Source: an uncultured Flammeovirgaceae bacterium (GTDB lineage: Bacteria; Bacteroidota; Bacteroidia; Cytophagales; Cyclobacteriaceae). From it: a stretch of 59,649 bases of DNA. How positions within the stretch are numbered: position 1 is the first letter of the stretch; each line of letters begins with the position of its first letter. The translations under genes were made by a program, and so were the position numbers. The stretch lies in the NCBI GenBank assembly GCA_937899105.1, contig CALBPF010000225.1, forward strand, positions 1 to 59,649. Direction: 5' to 3'. The notes beneath the pieces were generated by a model, which saw nothing but the letters and a program-made list of their open reading frames with translations, was not told the DNA's origin and did no database searches. Positions 1 through 9,013 of the stretch are shown here, piece after piece.

Positions 1-1070
1 GACCTACCTACGTAGCCCAGGTTGTTGATTAATTCATGGTCAAATCCATCGTCAGCATTGGTTTGTGATTCTGGGCTCTCTCTTTTTACCATATTAAAGT
101 TGCGAGAGTTATTGAATGCAGTATTGTTGTACCACTTATTTCCTCCTAGATGATGATTAGCATAGAAGCCATTGGCCTTGTTCCTGAATGCTACACAAAA
201 AAACACGTCATTACGAGGTATTGTATCAGGCTGCCTAGATTCGTCATCGTAACCATATCCGCCAATTTTGAATCCATTGCCATCCCCAAGCCTTTCAAAA
301 TCTTCATCGTAGCCATTATATCCTGCCCAGCAATTCTCAAAAACAATTGACTCGAACGACCGGATACAATCAAATCCATCGTCACTGTTAAGCCATGCTC
401 TGCAACCTCTGAAAATATTGCCTTTTCCTCCTTTAGTCGGGTGGCAGCCAAATCCGTCTACGTTATCCCCTTTTTTATTTTCTGATACATCATCATGATT
501 ACGGTATGCGTCACAATTTAGAAATAGGTTGTAGCCCCCTTTCCTGTGCCTTAGCCCAGTCCCCTTATTGTCATGCATACTAATATTTTCAAAAACGTTA
601 TGATTGCCCCAGCTATACACACAGTAGGATTCTGTATGGGAAGTGATTGTTATCTGAACCCCTGTAATTTCAATTCCTTTTAGATGGAGGTGATCACCGG
701 AAACCCAAAAAGCTACAACCCTTTGATTTAGAGGCTTTACAGAACTAAAATTAAAGTGGGGCTTTTCATCTCGATACGCCCAATAGTTAATTCTTTTACC
801 TTCTAAACCACTTTTGTTCAGGAAACTAATACAGGCAAACAAGTCATCTTCAACCATAGAAATATCCGAATCCTGCATGATGTACTCCCCTCCACGAATA
901 AATACCGTATCTCCCGGCTCCGCTAATTCCTGCGCTTTTTGAACTGACCAAAAAGGATTTTCTAAAGTGCCTTCATTTGTATCTACTCCATCTGGCGAGA
1001 CAAAAATCTGCTTGCCCCAAATGGTATTGATAGGAAGCATTAACAAACAAAATGATATAAAGTACTTCAC
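1..1070 (-). CDS. PL9-family pectate lyase, partial (continues past left edge)
   Basis: Secreted right-handed parallel beta-helix enzyme that should cleave de-esterified homogalacturonan by beta-elimination. Read from a GTG at 1070 (17 nt after the GH28-like gene's stop) there is an unbroken frame of 356 codons to the window edge; no in-frame ATG exists between that stop and the GTG. Residues 2-19 form a signal peptide. PL9 hallmarks are present in order: NVDGFG (about 203-208), NSDDGFD (228-234) and GNGFKIGG (264-271). In PL9 structures the Asp residues of the first two motifs bind the catalytic calcium and the Lys of the third is the Bronsted base; all are retained here. The C-terminal end is missing only because the window stops. 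It is the last visible gene of the long minus-strand polysaccharide operon. The family call is from motifs, not a search. Confidence 0.85.
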   Translation of the reverse strand, partial: MKYFISFCLLMLPINTIWGKQIFVSPDGVDTNEGTLENPFWSVQKAQELAEPGDTVFIRGGEYIMQDSDISMVEDDLFACISFLNKSGLEGKRINYWAYRDEKPHFNFSSVKPLNQRVVAFWVSGDHLHLKGIEITGVQITITSHTESYCVYSWGNHNVFENISMHDNKGTGLRHRKGGYNLFLNCDAYRNHDDVSENKKGDNVDGFGCHPTKGGKGNIFRGCRAWLNSDDGFDCIRSFESIVFENCWAGYNGYDEDFERLGDGNGFKIGGYGYDDESRQPDTIPRNDVFFCVAFRNKANGFYANHHLGGNKWYNNTAFNNSRNFNMVKRESPESQTNADDGFDHELINNLGYVGR

Positions 1071-1086
1071 CTTGATGATATAGTAA

Positions 1087-2628
1087 TTATTTAAACCGTA
1101 TGGTCCCGTTTGTTCTCTGTAGATTGAAGTATTCCCCGGAAAGTTTCTTCACTTTTTTACCTTCAATCGTCAAGTTTTTAAATGTAACATTCAAGTCTTT
1201 TTCACTGGTATGACTATCTATTCTTGAAATCTGAATCTTCTTTGGAAACATCATTTCGAAAGAACAATCTTCAAACAATACCCCTTCTATTTTACCTGTC
1301 CACGGCTGATCGTCTTCCCTTCTTGTGATATACACATTGATGGGCATTTGTCTGCGGTCCGGAAAAAGCGACTCTGATCGGATATTCCGGAAAACAACGC
1401 CCGAAACCGTGGCTCGATCCCGCACATTTACTCCCAACACCCGGTCTGCCTCGATCACGTCATTATTTTCAAAAAGTACCCGGTTGTAGTTTTCACAACG
1501 TGTTTCCGTACCGATCTTCAGGGATGTCTTTTTGGTCATAAACACACAGCCTCTGACGGTCACATCCTCTACATCATCCAAAACATTCAAATTTCCATAT
1601 CCCGTACATTTAACGGCTACATTATCATCGCCCGCCCAACCAAAACTGTCTTCAATGAGCACTCTTTTCGATGCATCCGGATCCCAACCGTCCAGGCTTC
1701 CGAAGTAGTCATTATTCATCGTGTTGTTCATCAGCTTGCAGTTCCGGAAGGTAACATCCTGTGAGCCCATGATGTGGGTATTCCAGCTGGCAGCATCTTT
1801 CAATACGATTCCATTGAAGGATATATTTTTTGATCTGTAAATGAACATTAGCCTTACCCTGGTACGCTTGTCTCCGATTTTTGGGAGTGTAATGCCTAGG
1901 ATCTCGGACCCGCTGCCATCAAACGTTCCTAACCCTGTTACTGCTATGTTTTCGGCATTTTCGATGTAGATGAATCGGTTGATACCCCTGCCGCCTTTTG
2001 CTTTATAGGATTCAATGGCTTCCGGGTCAGCTTTGATAACAGCATTTTTAGATACATGAATGTTTGAGTTACTTTTCAGCCGGAGCATAGAAGATTTATA
2101 AACTCCATCGCTGAACAGCAGCACCTTATCCGTTCCTGAGATCTCGTCCAGCGCTTTCTGGATCTTCTCCGTCTCATTTTTTTGACCTGTGTTATCTACA
2201 TCGTATTCCTTGACAATATCAACAAGTTCTGCACCTGATGGAGCGTCAATGGGCGCTTCGACAAAAATCACGAGCCGCTTCTTAAAGTCTTCAGGATTCC
2301 TGGAAAATTTAATCACCAAATATCCTTTTCTATCTACCTTGAAACGGAGTTTATTGCCGATCCTATCTGCCTCCACGCCATAGCTGTGGGGAGAGATGTC
2401 CCAATCTTCCTCTCCAAGTTGAAACCCCAGGGCTTCCACCTCCAGGGCCAATGGGGTTCCCTGGTAGGTCACTCTCGCATATTTGTAGGTATCCAGCCTG
2501 TAGGATAAAGGAGCTGTATTCTGCTCGTAGACAGGAATACTTTGCCCGTTGCTAGTCAATGTATAGGATTGAGACGAGCTTTGACAAGCAAATAAGTTCA
2601 GTAAAAAAATGGCTAATAGTACTCTCAT
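1087..2628 (-). CDS. GH28-like (clan GH-N) beta-helix glycosidase, lipoprotein
   Basis: Likely a polygalacturonase-type glycoside hydrolase acting on a uronate-containing glycan at the cell surface or periplasm. A signal peptide ends in a lipobox (LFAC, Cys about residue 15). An N-terminal beta-domain (about 20-130) precedes a parallel beta-helix. The pattern DGWD (about 313-316) followed by GDDNVAVK (about 333-340) matches the catalytic Asp arrangement of GH28, but the usual GH28 His-Gly and RIK motifs are not obvious, so it could be a GH49-like or unclassified relative. ATG at 2628 is preferred: it overlaps the upstream sulfatase stop by one base (TGATG), implying translational coupling; a TTG one codon earlier is less likely. 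About 513 aa. Confidence 0.75.
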   Translation of the reverse strand: MRVLLAIFLLNLFACQSSSQSYTLTSNGQSIPVYEQNTAPLSYRLDTYKYARVTYQGTPLALEVEALGFQLGEEDWDISPHSYGVEADRIGNKLRFKVDRKGYLVIKFSRNPEDFKKRLVIFVEAPIDAPSGAELVDIVKEYDVDNTGQKNETEKIQKALDEISGTDKVLLFSDGVYKSSMLRLKSNSNIHVSKNAVIKADPEAIESYKAKGGRGINRFIYIENAENIAVTGLGTFDGSGSEILGITLPKIGDKRTRVRLMFIYRSKNISFNGIVLKDAASWNTHIMGSQDVTFRNCKLMNNTMNNDYFGSLDGWDPDASKRVLIEDSFGWAGDDNVAVKCTGYGNLNVLDDVEDVTVRGCVFMTKKTSLKIGTETRCENYNRVLFENNDVIEADRVLGVNVRDRATVSGVVFRNIRSESLFPDRRQMPINVYITRREDDQPWTGKIEGVLFEDCSFEMMFPKKIQISRIDSHTSEKDLNVTFKNLTIEGKKVKKLSGEYFNLQRTNGTIRFK

Positions 2629-3947
2629 CAATTCATGCTTTGGATCACCTTCCTGAAGGTTTCTATTTCTATTTTTTGCAAAGCGGACAATGACTCTTCG
2701 CTAAGGCTATTCTGCTCATCGGGGTCCGATTCTATGTCATAAATTTCTCCTGTTTCATAAAGCTTAAGTTTTTTATTGAAAACGCTTCTGCTCATAGGTA
2801 AATCATCTCCCTTTCCCGGGTAGTGCATAAAGATCCATTCTCGCGCGTTGAAATCCTGACCGATCAATTGCGGGAAGAAACTTACCCCATCCGTTATAAA
2901 ATCTTCCGGTAGCGCAGCTGCGGCGGCCTCCGATAAGGTGGGGAGAAAATCCGAAAAGTCGATCAGGTTATTGTTGATCTGACCGGGTATAATCGTACCG
3001 TTCCAGTAGGCGATCAAAGGTACATGGATGCCAAACTCAGAGGTATATCCTTTCATTCCTTTAATGGATTCATCACCCATTTTGGAGATCACCTCTTTGC
3101 CGGTTCCGTTATCGGAAGTAAACAAAATGAGCGTATTTTTATCAATACCCAACTCCTTTGTTTTATCGATGATCTCCCCGATGATCCGATCCATATACGC
3201 TACTTGATCCCGAAAAAAAGTAGTATCGGTGACCGCTTTTTTGGAGTCGCCTGAAGATGATACCTTAAAAGCTTCATAAGCTTCCGAGTCAGGAGTGGGA
3301 ACATAAGGCCTGTGCGTCAAAACCATCGGATAATAAATAAAAAATGGTTCATCCCTGTTCACTTCCATATACTCTTTGATATAGTCCGTAAATACCTGGG
3401 GACCGTACGCTCCGTCATCGTACTTCTCCAACTGCCCATTTCTGATGACTCGTGGGTTTTTGTATCGCTCGTTGTAGCTGGTGAAAGTCAGTTGCCAGAG
3501 CAGGTAATCGTCAAAACCTGCTTTGTAAGGAGCAAAAGCATCTCCCCTGAGTTGCCACTTTCCGGCGATAGCGGTCTTATATCCTTGCGATTTAAGTATG
3601 TGGGCAAAGGTGGTTTCATTCAGGTTCAGGTAGCCCCATCGTTCGTAATTCCTGAAGTTGGACTTTCCGGTCATGATCTTCAGGCGTGATGGTGTGCACA
3701 GAGGCTGTGAATAGCAATGATTAAATTTCACTCCACGGGCCGCCATATCATCTATCCTTGGCGTTTGATAACTCGTTCCGCCATAGCAATGAATGGCCTC
3801 ATGGCCCAGATCATCGGCCATGATCAAAATAATATTTGGAGGCCTTTCATATACTTTGCCCGCGCTCTGACCTTGACCTTGCACAACTCTATTGCATGAG
3901 CAGACAAGTCCTGATAGCAGCAAGAAGATCACAATTTTTTGATTCAT
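2628..3947 (-). CDS. S1-family sulfatase, lipoprotein
   Basis: Hydrolyses sulfate esters from a carbohydrate. A signal peptide ends at a lipobox with Cys18. The alkaline-phosphatase-fold start NIILIMADDLG carries the two metal-binding Asp (45-46). The Cys-type activation motif CTPSR begins at Cys84, the residue to be converted to formylglycine, and a TSDNG metal motif follows in the second half. At 439 aa it is a normal length. It sits 79 nt after the Gfo/Idh/MocA gene and overlaps the GH28-like gene. The S1 subfamily, and so which sugar carbon is desulfated, cannot be told from the motifs. Confidence 0.92.
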   Translation of the reverse strand: MNQKIVIFLLLSGLVCSCNRVVQGQGQSAGKVYERPPNIILIMADDLGHEAIHCYGGTSYQTPRIDDMAARGVKFNHCYSQPLCTPSRLKIMTGKSNFRNYERWGYLNLNETTFAHILKSQGYKTAIAGKWQLRGDAFAPYKAGFDDYLLWQLTFTSYNERYKNPRVIRNGQLEKYDDGAYGPQVFTDYIKEYMEVNRDEPFFIYYPMVLTHRPYVPTPDSEAYEAFKVSSSGDSKKAVTDTTFFRDQVAYMDRIIGEIIDKTKELGIDKNTLILFTSDNGTGKEVISKMGDESIKGMKGYTSEFGIHVPLIAYWNGTIIPGQINNNLIDFSDFLPTLSEAAAAALPEDFITDGVSFFPQLIGQDFNAREWIFMHYPGKGDDLPMSRSVFNKKLKLYETGEIYDIESDPDEQNSLSEESLSALQKIEIETFRKVIQSMN

Positions 3948-4026
3948 GGTGGATTGAAAAGATCCTAAGTTTATGTATATGTGAGAGACGAGAAAAGTGG
4001 CTTTTACCCTTAACTGAGATTGGCCG

Positions 4027-5052
4027 TTAAATCATACGTATTACTTGATTTTTTTCAGATGATTCATAAATGGAAAGGATAAGCTTAAGCGCCTTGATGC
4101 TACTTTCACCTGTCACCTCGGGATCCCTATCTAAAGTAATAGCCTCAATAAAATCAGCAATTTGCTGCTTATGAAATTGATATGAAATATCCATTGGGTT
4201 GTTAGATCCGGATTGGAATTTTTGTCTGTTATTTTTATCCTCACTACTGATCCCTTCCACATTCCATTCTTTAATGTTACCCCCTTCCAATACCGCACTT
4301 CCTTTCTCGCCAAAGATTTCTAAACGCTCCGCGTATCCCGGAAACAGCGCGGTACCGGCGCTAATGCTTCCCAAGGCGCCATTTTTAAATTGCAGGCTTG
4401 CCGTAGCCACATCTTCACCTTCTATATTGTGAACCATCGTTCCTACTTTTCCAAAAACCAAACCCACTTCCCCCATCAGATTTAACAGCAGATCAATGGT
4501 ATGAACACCCTGATTGATCAATGCGGCTCCTCCATCTCCTTTGATTGTTCCTTTCCATGGGCTTTCAGCGTAATAGGCCTGATCACGAAACCAGTGAATA
4601 CTTGCATTGCCCATTAGGAGCTTGCCCAAATACCCCTCGCGTATCGCTTTCCTTATCAACCGGAAATTCGGGTTAAAGCGGTTCTGGAAGATACACCCCA
4701 GCTTAACTCCTTCATTTTTACACATTTCGATCATCCTATTCGCTCTCTTCAGGGTCACCTCTATGGGTTTCTCACAAAGAATATGTTTTCCTGCCATAGC
4801 AGCGGCCAGAGCCGGCTCCAGATGAGCGCCACTTTGTGTGGTGATGATGACGGCATCTAAAGCCTCTTTTGATAATAATTCGTTGTAGTGTGCATATACA
4901 GGAACGCCATACTCCTCGGCCGCTTTTTCAGCCCGCGACTTTGACGAGCTAGATAAGGCAATTAGCGATGCACTTTCGATTTCCTTCAGACAGGCGGCAT
5001 GAACCTTTGCAATCGCTCCCGTACCAATGATACCAAATCTCAGATGTCTCAA
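4027..5052 (-). CDS. Gfo/Idh/MocA-family oxidoreductase, cytosolic
   Basis: NAD(P)-dependent sugar or inositol-type dehydrogenase. The N-terminal Rossmann motif GIIGTGAIAKVH (residues 7-18) and the family EKP motif (94-96, with the Lys used in catalysis) are both intact, followed by the C-terminal alpha/beta substrate domain. There is no signal peptide, unlike the two Tat-exported paralogs at 24211 and 25557, so it probably acts on an imported sugar. It starts 6 nt after the GH92 C-terminal half and belongs to the same operon. 341 aa, typical for the family. The substrate is not identifiable. Confidence 0.88.
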   Translation of the reverse strand: MRHLRFGIIGTGAIAKVHAACLKEIESASLIALSSSSKSRAEKAAEEYGVPVYAHYNELLSKEALDAVIITTQSGAHLEPALAAAMAGKHILCEKPIEVTLKRANRMIEMCKNEGVKLGCIFQNRFNPNFRLIRKAIREGYLGKLLMGNASIHWFRDQAYYAESPWKGTIKGDGGAALINQGVHTIDLLLNLMGEVGLVFGKVGTMVHNIEGEDVATASLQFKNGALGSISAGTALFPGYAERLEIFGEKGSAVLEGGNIKEWNVEGISSEDKNNRQKFQSGSNNPMDISYQFHKQQIADFIEAITLDRDPEVTGESSIKALKLILSIYESSEKNQVIRMI

Positions 5053-5058
5053 CTCGCT

Positions 5059-6657
5059 CTATTTTTCAGTGGACATAGAGGGCGGCAGCGATGAAGGCGA
5101 ACTTCCCAAGAGTGTGTTTGGCTTTTCTCCCATTTCAAGTACCAGCTTTCCGCCGTCTACCAGATCTCCATGATAAAACCATGCCTGATTTAATTTCTCT
5201 CCATCCAGGAATGCATTTTGTACATACTTATTCATAGACGAGTTATTCTTTACCTCAACAACAAATTCACCTCCCGGGTAATACTCCGGATTTAATTGGA
5301 TAGTAATCTTGTCAAAAAGTGGGCTGCCGATTTCATAAATTGGCTCAATAGCCGCGCCTCCTCTCATTTGAAACAGGCCTATTTTCAATAAAACAGCCAA
5401 TGATCCCATAAGCCCCTGATCTTCATCTCCATTGTAGCCATTGAACGGGTCCAAATCACTGTAGATCCTTTCTACAATTTCCCGCGTCCAATATTGTGTA
5501 AGCCATGGTTTTCCGGCATAATTAAACACAAATCCTACCTGCATGGAAGGTTGATTCCCATAGTTCAGGTAGGTATTTCTGCGTTCTTGCTGAACGAATT
5601 TATCCTTCTTATAGGGTTTGGAAATGAAATCATGGTTGTCACTAATTAAAAATTGCTGGTTTAGCTTTTTTGCTGCCGCTTCCCTTCCACCCATAAGGTT
5701 AAATAAGCCTTGCATATCGTGAGGGACGAACCAGGTCATTTGAGCGGCCGTACTCTCCACAAAGCCATGATGGCTTAAAAGAGGATTAAAGGGCTTTTCA
5801 AATACGCCATTAATAGCTTTTGGTCTCATCCAACGGTAGGATGTATCCCATACATTTTTATAATTTCCTGCCCGATGCTGAAAATACTTTGCATCGTCTT
5901 CTTTTTCCAATACACCGGCTAACTGACTTAATGTCCAGTCCTGGTATGCATATTCCAAGGTCTGCCCGGCGCCCTCATTGTGATACCCGTTGTTTTTATC
6001 CGGATTAGGAAATGGGACATACCCGTTTTCAATGTAATGCTTCAGCCCACCTCCAAGGGTTGTTTCATGCTCATACCCTGCCTTGCTCATAAGCCCGCCC
6101 GGCATAGCATTTTTAACCAAGCCTTCGTACGCCTTATCTACATCAAAGCCCCGAATACCTTTCATATAAGCGCTTACAATAAAAGGGGTAGAAGAAGCGC
6201 CGGTCATCACGTAGGTGTAATTTCCACCGGAGGGCCCCCTGGGGATCAGCCCTCCGTCTTCATACATTAGCAGCATAGAGTTGATGAATTGTTCGGATAT
6301 TTCAGGGTAAACCAGGTGCCAAAGGGTATTTAACGTCCATTGGGCTCCCCAAAACGCATCGGAATTAAAATGATTGAATCTTGGACGCCCTTCATTATCA
6401 AGCGGTATCTGGCCAATTCGAGGTGCATCACCGGTCATGTCACAATACTGCCCGTTAAAATCACTAATGATTCTTCTACCTTGCAGGGCATGCCACAGAT
6501 CCGTGTAAAAACGCGCTTGTTGCTTTTGGGTACCTCCCTCCACCTTGATCCTGTTTAACCATCCGTTCCACTCGTCAAATGCCTCTCTACGTACCTGATC
6601 AAAATCCCAGTGATCAATTTCATTGTCCAGATTCAATCGTGCCTGATCTACACTCAC
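5059..6657 (-). CDS. GH92 C-terminal half (catalytic helical domain)
   Basis: The 3' piece of the broken GH92 gene, beginning with GTG directly after the TAA. It contains the helical catalytic core: TLEYAYQDW (233-241), VESTAAQMTWFVPHDMQG with Glu301 where the family has its acid, and GDEDQG (410-415) where most GH92 enzymes have the Asp-Asp base and Gly-Gln motif. If translated from the GTG it would lack a signal peptide and stay cytosolic. The GDEDQG variant suggests a divergent GH92 subgroup. Confidence 0.7.
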   Translation of the reverse strand: MSVDQARLNLDNEIDHWDFDQVRREAFDEWNGWLNRIKVEGGTQKQQARFYTDLWHALQGRRIISDFNGQYCDMTGDAPRIGQIPLDNEGRPRFNHFNSDAFWGAQWTLNTLWHLVYPEISEQFINSMLLMYEDGGLIPRGPSGGNYTYVMTGASSTPFIVSAYMKGIRGFDVDKAYEGLVKNAMPGGLMSKAGYEHETTLGGGLKHYIENGYVPFPNPDKNNGYHNEGAGQTLEYAYQDWTLSQLAGVLEKEDDAKYFQHRAGNYKNVWDTSYRWMRPKAINGVFEKPFNPLLSHHGFVESTAAQMTWFVPHDMQGLFNLMGGREAAAKKLNQQFLISDNHDFISKPYKKDKFVQQERRNTYLNYGNQPSMQVGFVFNYAGKPWLTQYWTREIVERIYSDLDPFNGYNGDEDQGLMGSLAVLLKIGLFQMRGGAAIEPIYEIGSPLFDKITIQLNPEYYPGGEFVVEVKNNSSMNKYVQNAFLDGEKLNQAWFYHGDLVDGGKLVLEMGEKPNTLLGSSPSSLPPSMSTEK

Positions 6658-7437
6658 TTAGGAAATGGCTACTTTCATTTGAATTTCAGTCGGGGCTTCT
6701 TGATATAAGGTTAGGTAAACACCTCCATTTTCACCTTCAAACCTCTCTGTAGGTCCAAGAGGCCGTTTGTCTTGCCAGGAACTCATCCGGTCGAACGGCT
6801 GATCAAGCCGTATAACAAAGTAGACATAGGTATCTTTAGGTCTTCTTCTTGTGGCCTGCATTAAAGCATACCCGGCAATCTCATTTTCGTTGATTTTTTG
6901 GGCCATTCCCATTTTTGTAGGAGAAGGACCCAAATGGGTGCCCAAATCAAGCAATACATGTTTTTTTTTGTCAGAAGGAAAACTGTACCGATGAAACCCG
7001 ACACGCGTGGAAGCGGTCAATTCAACCTGGATCCCATAATCGTCTAAAAAAACTGCGTGATAACCGGCCTCAACTCGCTCACTGGCATGGCTGTATTTAG
7101 ACCCGTATACATCTGATCCTAAGTACCCGTTAAATTCTCCGGAAGTGGGGAGCACCGGCACTCCGGACAGTTGCCACGCATGAATATGACTAAAAAAACG
7201 AATCGTGTCTTCATTATATCTATACCCGGATGACCAGGCGCCTCCAACCCCCATATCGGGACTTAAATTGACCATACCAAACGGCCGGGTTGCCGAACTA
7301 AAATAGAACCAGCGAGAGTTTGCTGCGTCAAGCAGCGGGTAGACCAGTTTTGCCGGATCAGATGAATGGTTTACGGCAGGTTGCTCAGAGCAGTTTACCA
7401 ATAAAGCACAAAGGCAAATAACCGCCAGCCTATTCAC
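6658..7437 (-). CDS. GH92 N-terminal half (lipoprotein signal plus beta-sandwich domain)
   Basis: The 5' piece of the broken GH92 gene. It carries a signal peptide with an atypical lipobox LVNC and then the N-terminal beta-sandwich of GH92, including the conserved VYPLLDAANSRWF-type start, RPFGMVNLSPD and GYRY segments. It ends at the in-frame TAA and lacks the catalytic helical domain, so on its own it should not be active. Confidence 0.7.
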   Translation of the reverse strand: MNRLAVICLCALLVNCSEQPAVNHSSDPAKLVYPLLDAANSRWFYFSSATRPFGMVNLSPDMGVGGAWSSGYRYNEDTIRFFSHIHAWQLSGVPVLPTSGEFNGYLGSDVYGSKYSHASERVEAGYHAVFLDDYGIQVELTASTRVGFHRYSFPSDKKKHVLLDLGTHLGPSPTKMGMAQKINENEIAGYALMQATRRRPKDTYVYFVIRLDQPFDRMSSWQDKRPLGPTERFEGENGGVYLTLYQEAPTEIQMKVAIS

Positions 7438-8983
7438 CTTCCAGCTCCTTAACTGCCCGGTCGTAAGGGTCATCGATATCCCGCACGCTGGTTTCAGCGT
7501 CTACTTCATCAAGAAACTCCAACAGCTCTTTTTCAAGAGCGGCAGCAATATCTGGGTTTTCCAATGAAATATCTCTGGATTCGCTAAGGTCTCCCCCGAT
7601 ATTGTAAAGCTCTACTTTAGGCGCGTCAGGATATTTTTTTTCAGGTATCCAGTATTTAATCAATTTGTAATCATCCTTGATGATTGCGGACCGCGGCTTT
7701 CGGTGCGCTCCCTGGTGAAAGATTAAGGCATCTCTGTTGCGGCTCACCGTCTCAACTTTCTTATCCATCAAGAGAGGCAACAGATTGCCTCCATCCAAAC
7801 TTTGATCGATCTCAAAATTATCGTTAGCCAGACTTGCAAAGGTGGGTAGCAGATCCAGCCCTGTAACCGGAACCCTACTGACACTATTCGGTTCAATACC
7901 CGGGCCTGCCGCCATAAATGGTACTCTCAGCCCGCCTTCATAAAATGAATGTTTTCCATCTCTAAGCGGAATATTTCTCAGGTTTTGTTTGGAGTACCTG
8001 GCCGAAACCAGCTTTTTATTCGAGTCAATAATAGCAATCTGATTAAGGGAAAGTCGTCCTCCATTGTCTCCCATCAAGAATATGTAGGTGTTATTTTGTA
8101 TGCCCTGTTCTACCACAAAATCCATTATGCTGCCTACGGAGGAGTCCAAGTCTTTTAACATGGCAGCAAACTCCGGATTTGTATGCCTTTCGCCGCTCTC
8201 TTTACCGTTAAAATAATCGTACGTTTCTGCTTTCGACGATAAAGCTAAATGGGTAGCATAATGTGACAATTGAACGTAAAAGGGTTTATCCTTCGAAATG
8301 CAATTTTTCATGAATTCCTTGGCCCTGTTGGTCATACCAAAAATATCTTTAGGATTCTCCTCATTCCAGTAAGCGCTAGGTTTTCCGGCGAGCTTCATCT
8401 CTGTTGGATTGGGAACCTCTTCTTTGACAAGCCAATCATTTGCATCTTGGGTATATTGTCTTGAGCCCAAAAATTCATTCTTAAAAACATTTCCATCGCC
8501 ATTAGATGTCATACCTTCTTCATAATCGAATCCTGCTTCCTTAGGGTGAATAGCTATGTGCCACTTACCGAAATGAGCGGTTTGATATTCTTTATTTGCC
8601 GCTTTTAACGCTTTTGGGATCGTTAATCGATTATCCGCTTTCTTGTACCAATCCACGTCTTTATTGTAGATATGTCTTGCCGCATTTTGCCCTAACATGA
8701 CGCTATGCCTGGTGGGTGAGCAAATGGGATTGGGCGCATAACCATTGGTAAACATCATACCTGACAAGGCCAACCTATCCATATGGGGTGTATCGTAGTA
8801 GTCGCTTTCCGAGTCAGGGACTTCAGGATCAGCACGATGGGAAACGTGTGTCCACCCCTGATCGTCGGTGAGAATAAAGATGATATTCGGACTGTTTTTT
8901 TTCTGCTCTTCCGGTTGACTGTTACATGAAATCACTAAGATTCCAAAAAGCAAAAAAGCATATATCCATGTATTTTTAATCAT
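7430..8983 (-). CDS. S1-family sulfatase, lipoprotein
   Basis: Carbohydrate sulfatase. Lipobox VISC with Cys20; NIIFILTDDQG provides the metal-binding Asp40-Asp41; the activation motif CSPTR begins at Cys88; a MGDNGG segment in the second half supplies the later metal ligands. 517 aa. Its stop overlaps the preferred GH92 start by 8 nt, indicating co-translation. It follows the HEAT-tailed sulfatase by 30 nt. Cys-type, so it depends on a formylglycine-generating enzyme or an anaerobic maturase encoded elsewhere. Confidence 0.92.
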   Translation of the reverse strand: MIKNTWIYAFLLFGILVISCNSQPEEQKKNSPNIIFILTDDQGWTHVSHRADPEVPDSESDYYDTPHMDRLALSGMMFTNGYAPNPICSPTRHSVMLGQNAARHIYNKDVDWYKKADNRLTIPKALKAANKEYQTAHFGKWHIAIHPKEAGFDYEEGMTSNGDGNVFKNEFLGSRQYTQDANDWLVKEEVPNPTEMKLAGKPSAYWNEENPKDIFGMTNRAKEFMKNCISKDKPFYVQLSHYATHLALSSKAETYDYFNGKESGERHTNPEFAAMLKDLDSSVGSIMDFVVEQGIQNNTYIFLMGDNGGRLSLNQIAIIDSNKKLVSARYSKQNLRNIPLRDGKHSFYEGGLRVPFMAAGPGIEPNSVSRVPVTGLDLLPTFASLANDNFEIDQSLDGGNLLPLLMDKKVETVSRNRDALIFHQGAHRKPRSAIIKDDYKLIKYWIPEKKYPDAPKVELYNIGGDLSESRDISLENPDIAAALEKELLEFLDEVDAETSVRDIDDPYDRAVKELEGE

Positions 8984-9013
8984 AGGCTGGTAAAATTTAA
9001 ATTGCCTTACAAC

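Larger units (their letters stand above)
5059..7437 (-). pseudogene. GH92 alpha-mannosidase, interrupted by one in-frame TAA
   Basis: Family GH92 exo-alpha-mannosidase gene whose two halves lie in one frame and are separated only by a TAA at 6660-6658. The reading is ...KVAIS-stop-VSVDQAR..., and GH92 proteins usually have an aromatic residue (ISFVS or ISYVS) there, so a Tyr codon changed in its last base explains the stop. The remaining frame is intact over about 790 codons. The best start is the GTG at 7437: it has AAGGAG upstream and overlaps the preceding sulfatase stop by 8 nt; the ATG at 7473 would add 12 implausible residues before the signal peptide. Either a recent nonsense mutation, a sequencing error, or readthrough. 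Confidence 0.85.

Noticed and set aside
191..451. 86-residue minus-strand open frame
   Set aside because: Lies out of frame inside the PL9 lyase coding sequence, whose frame is continuous and carries conserved motifs.
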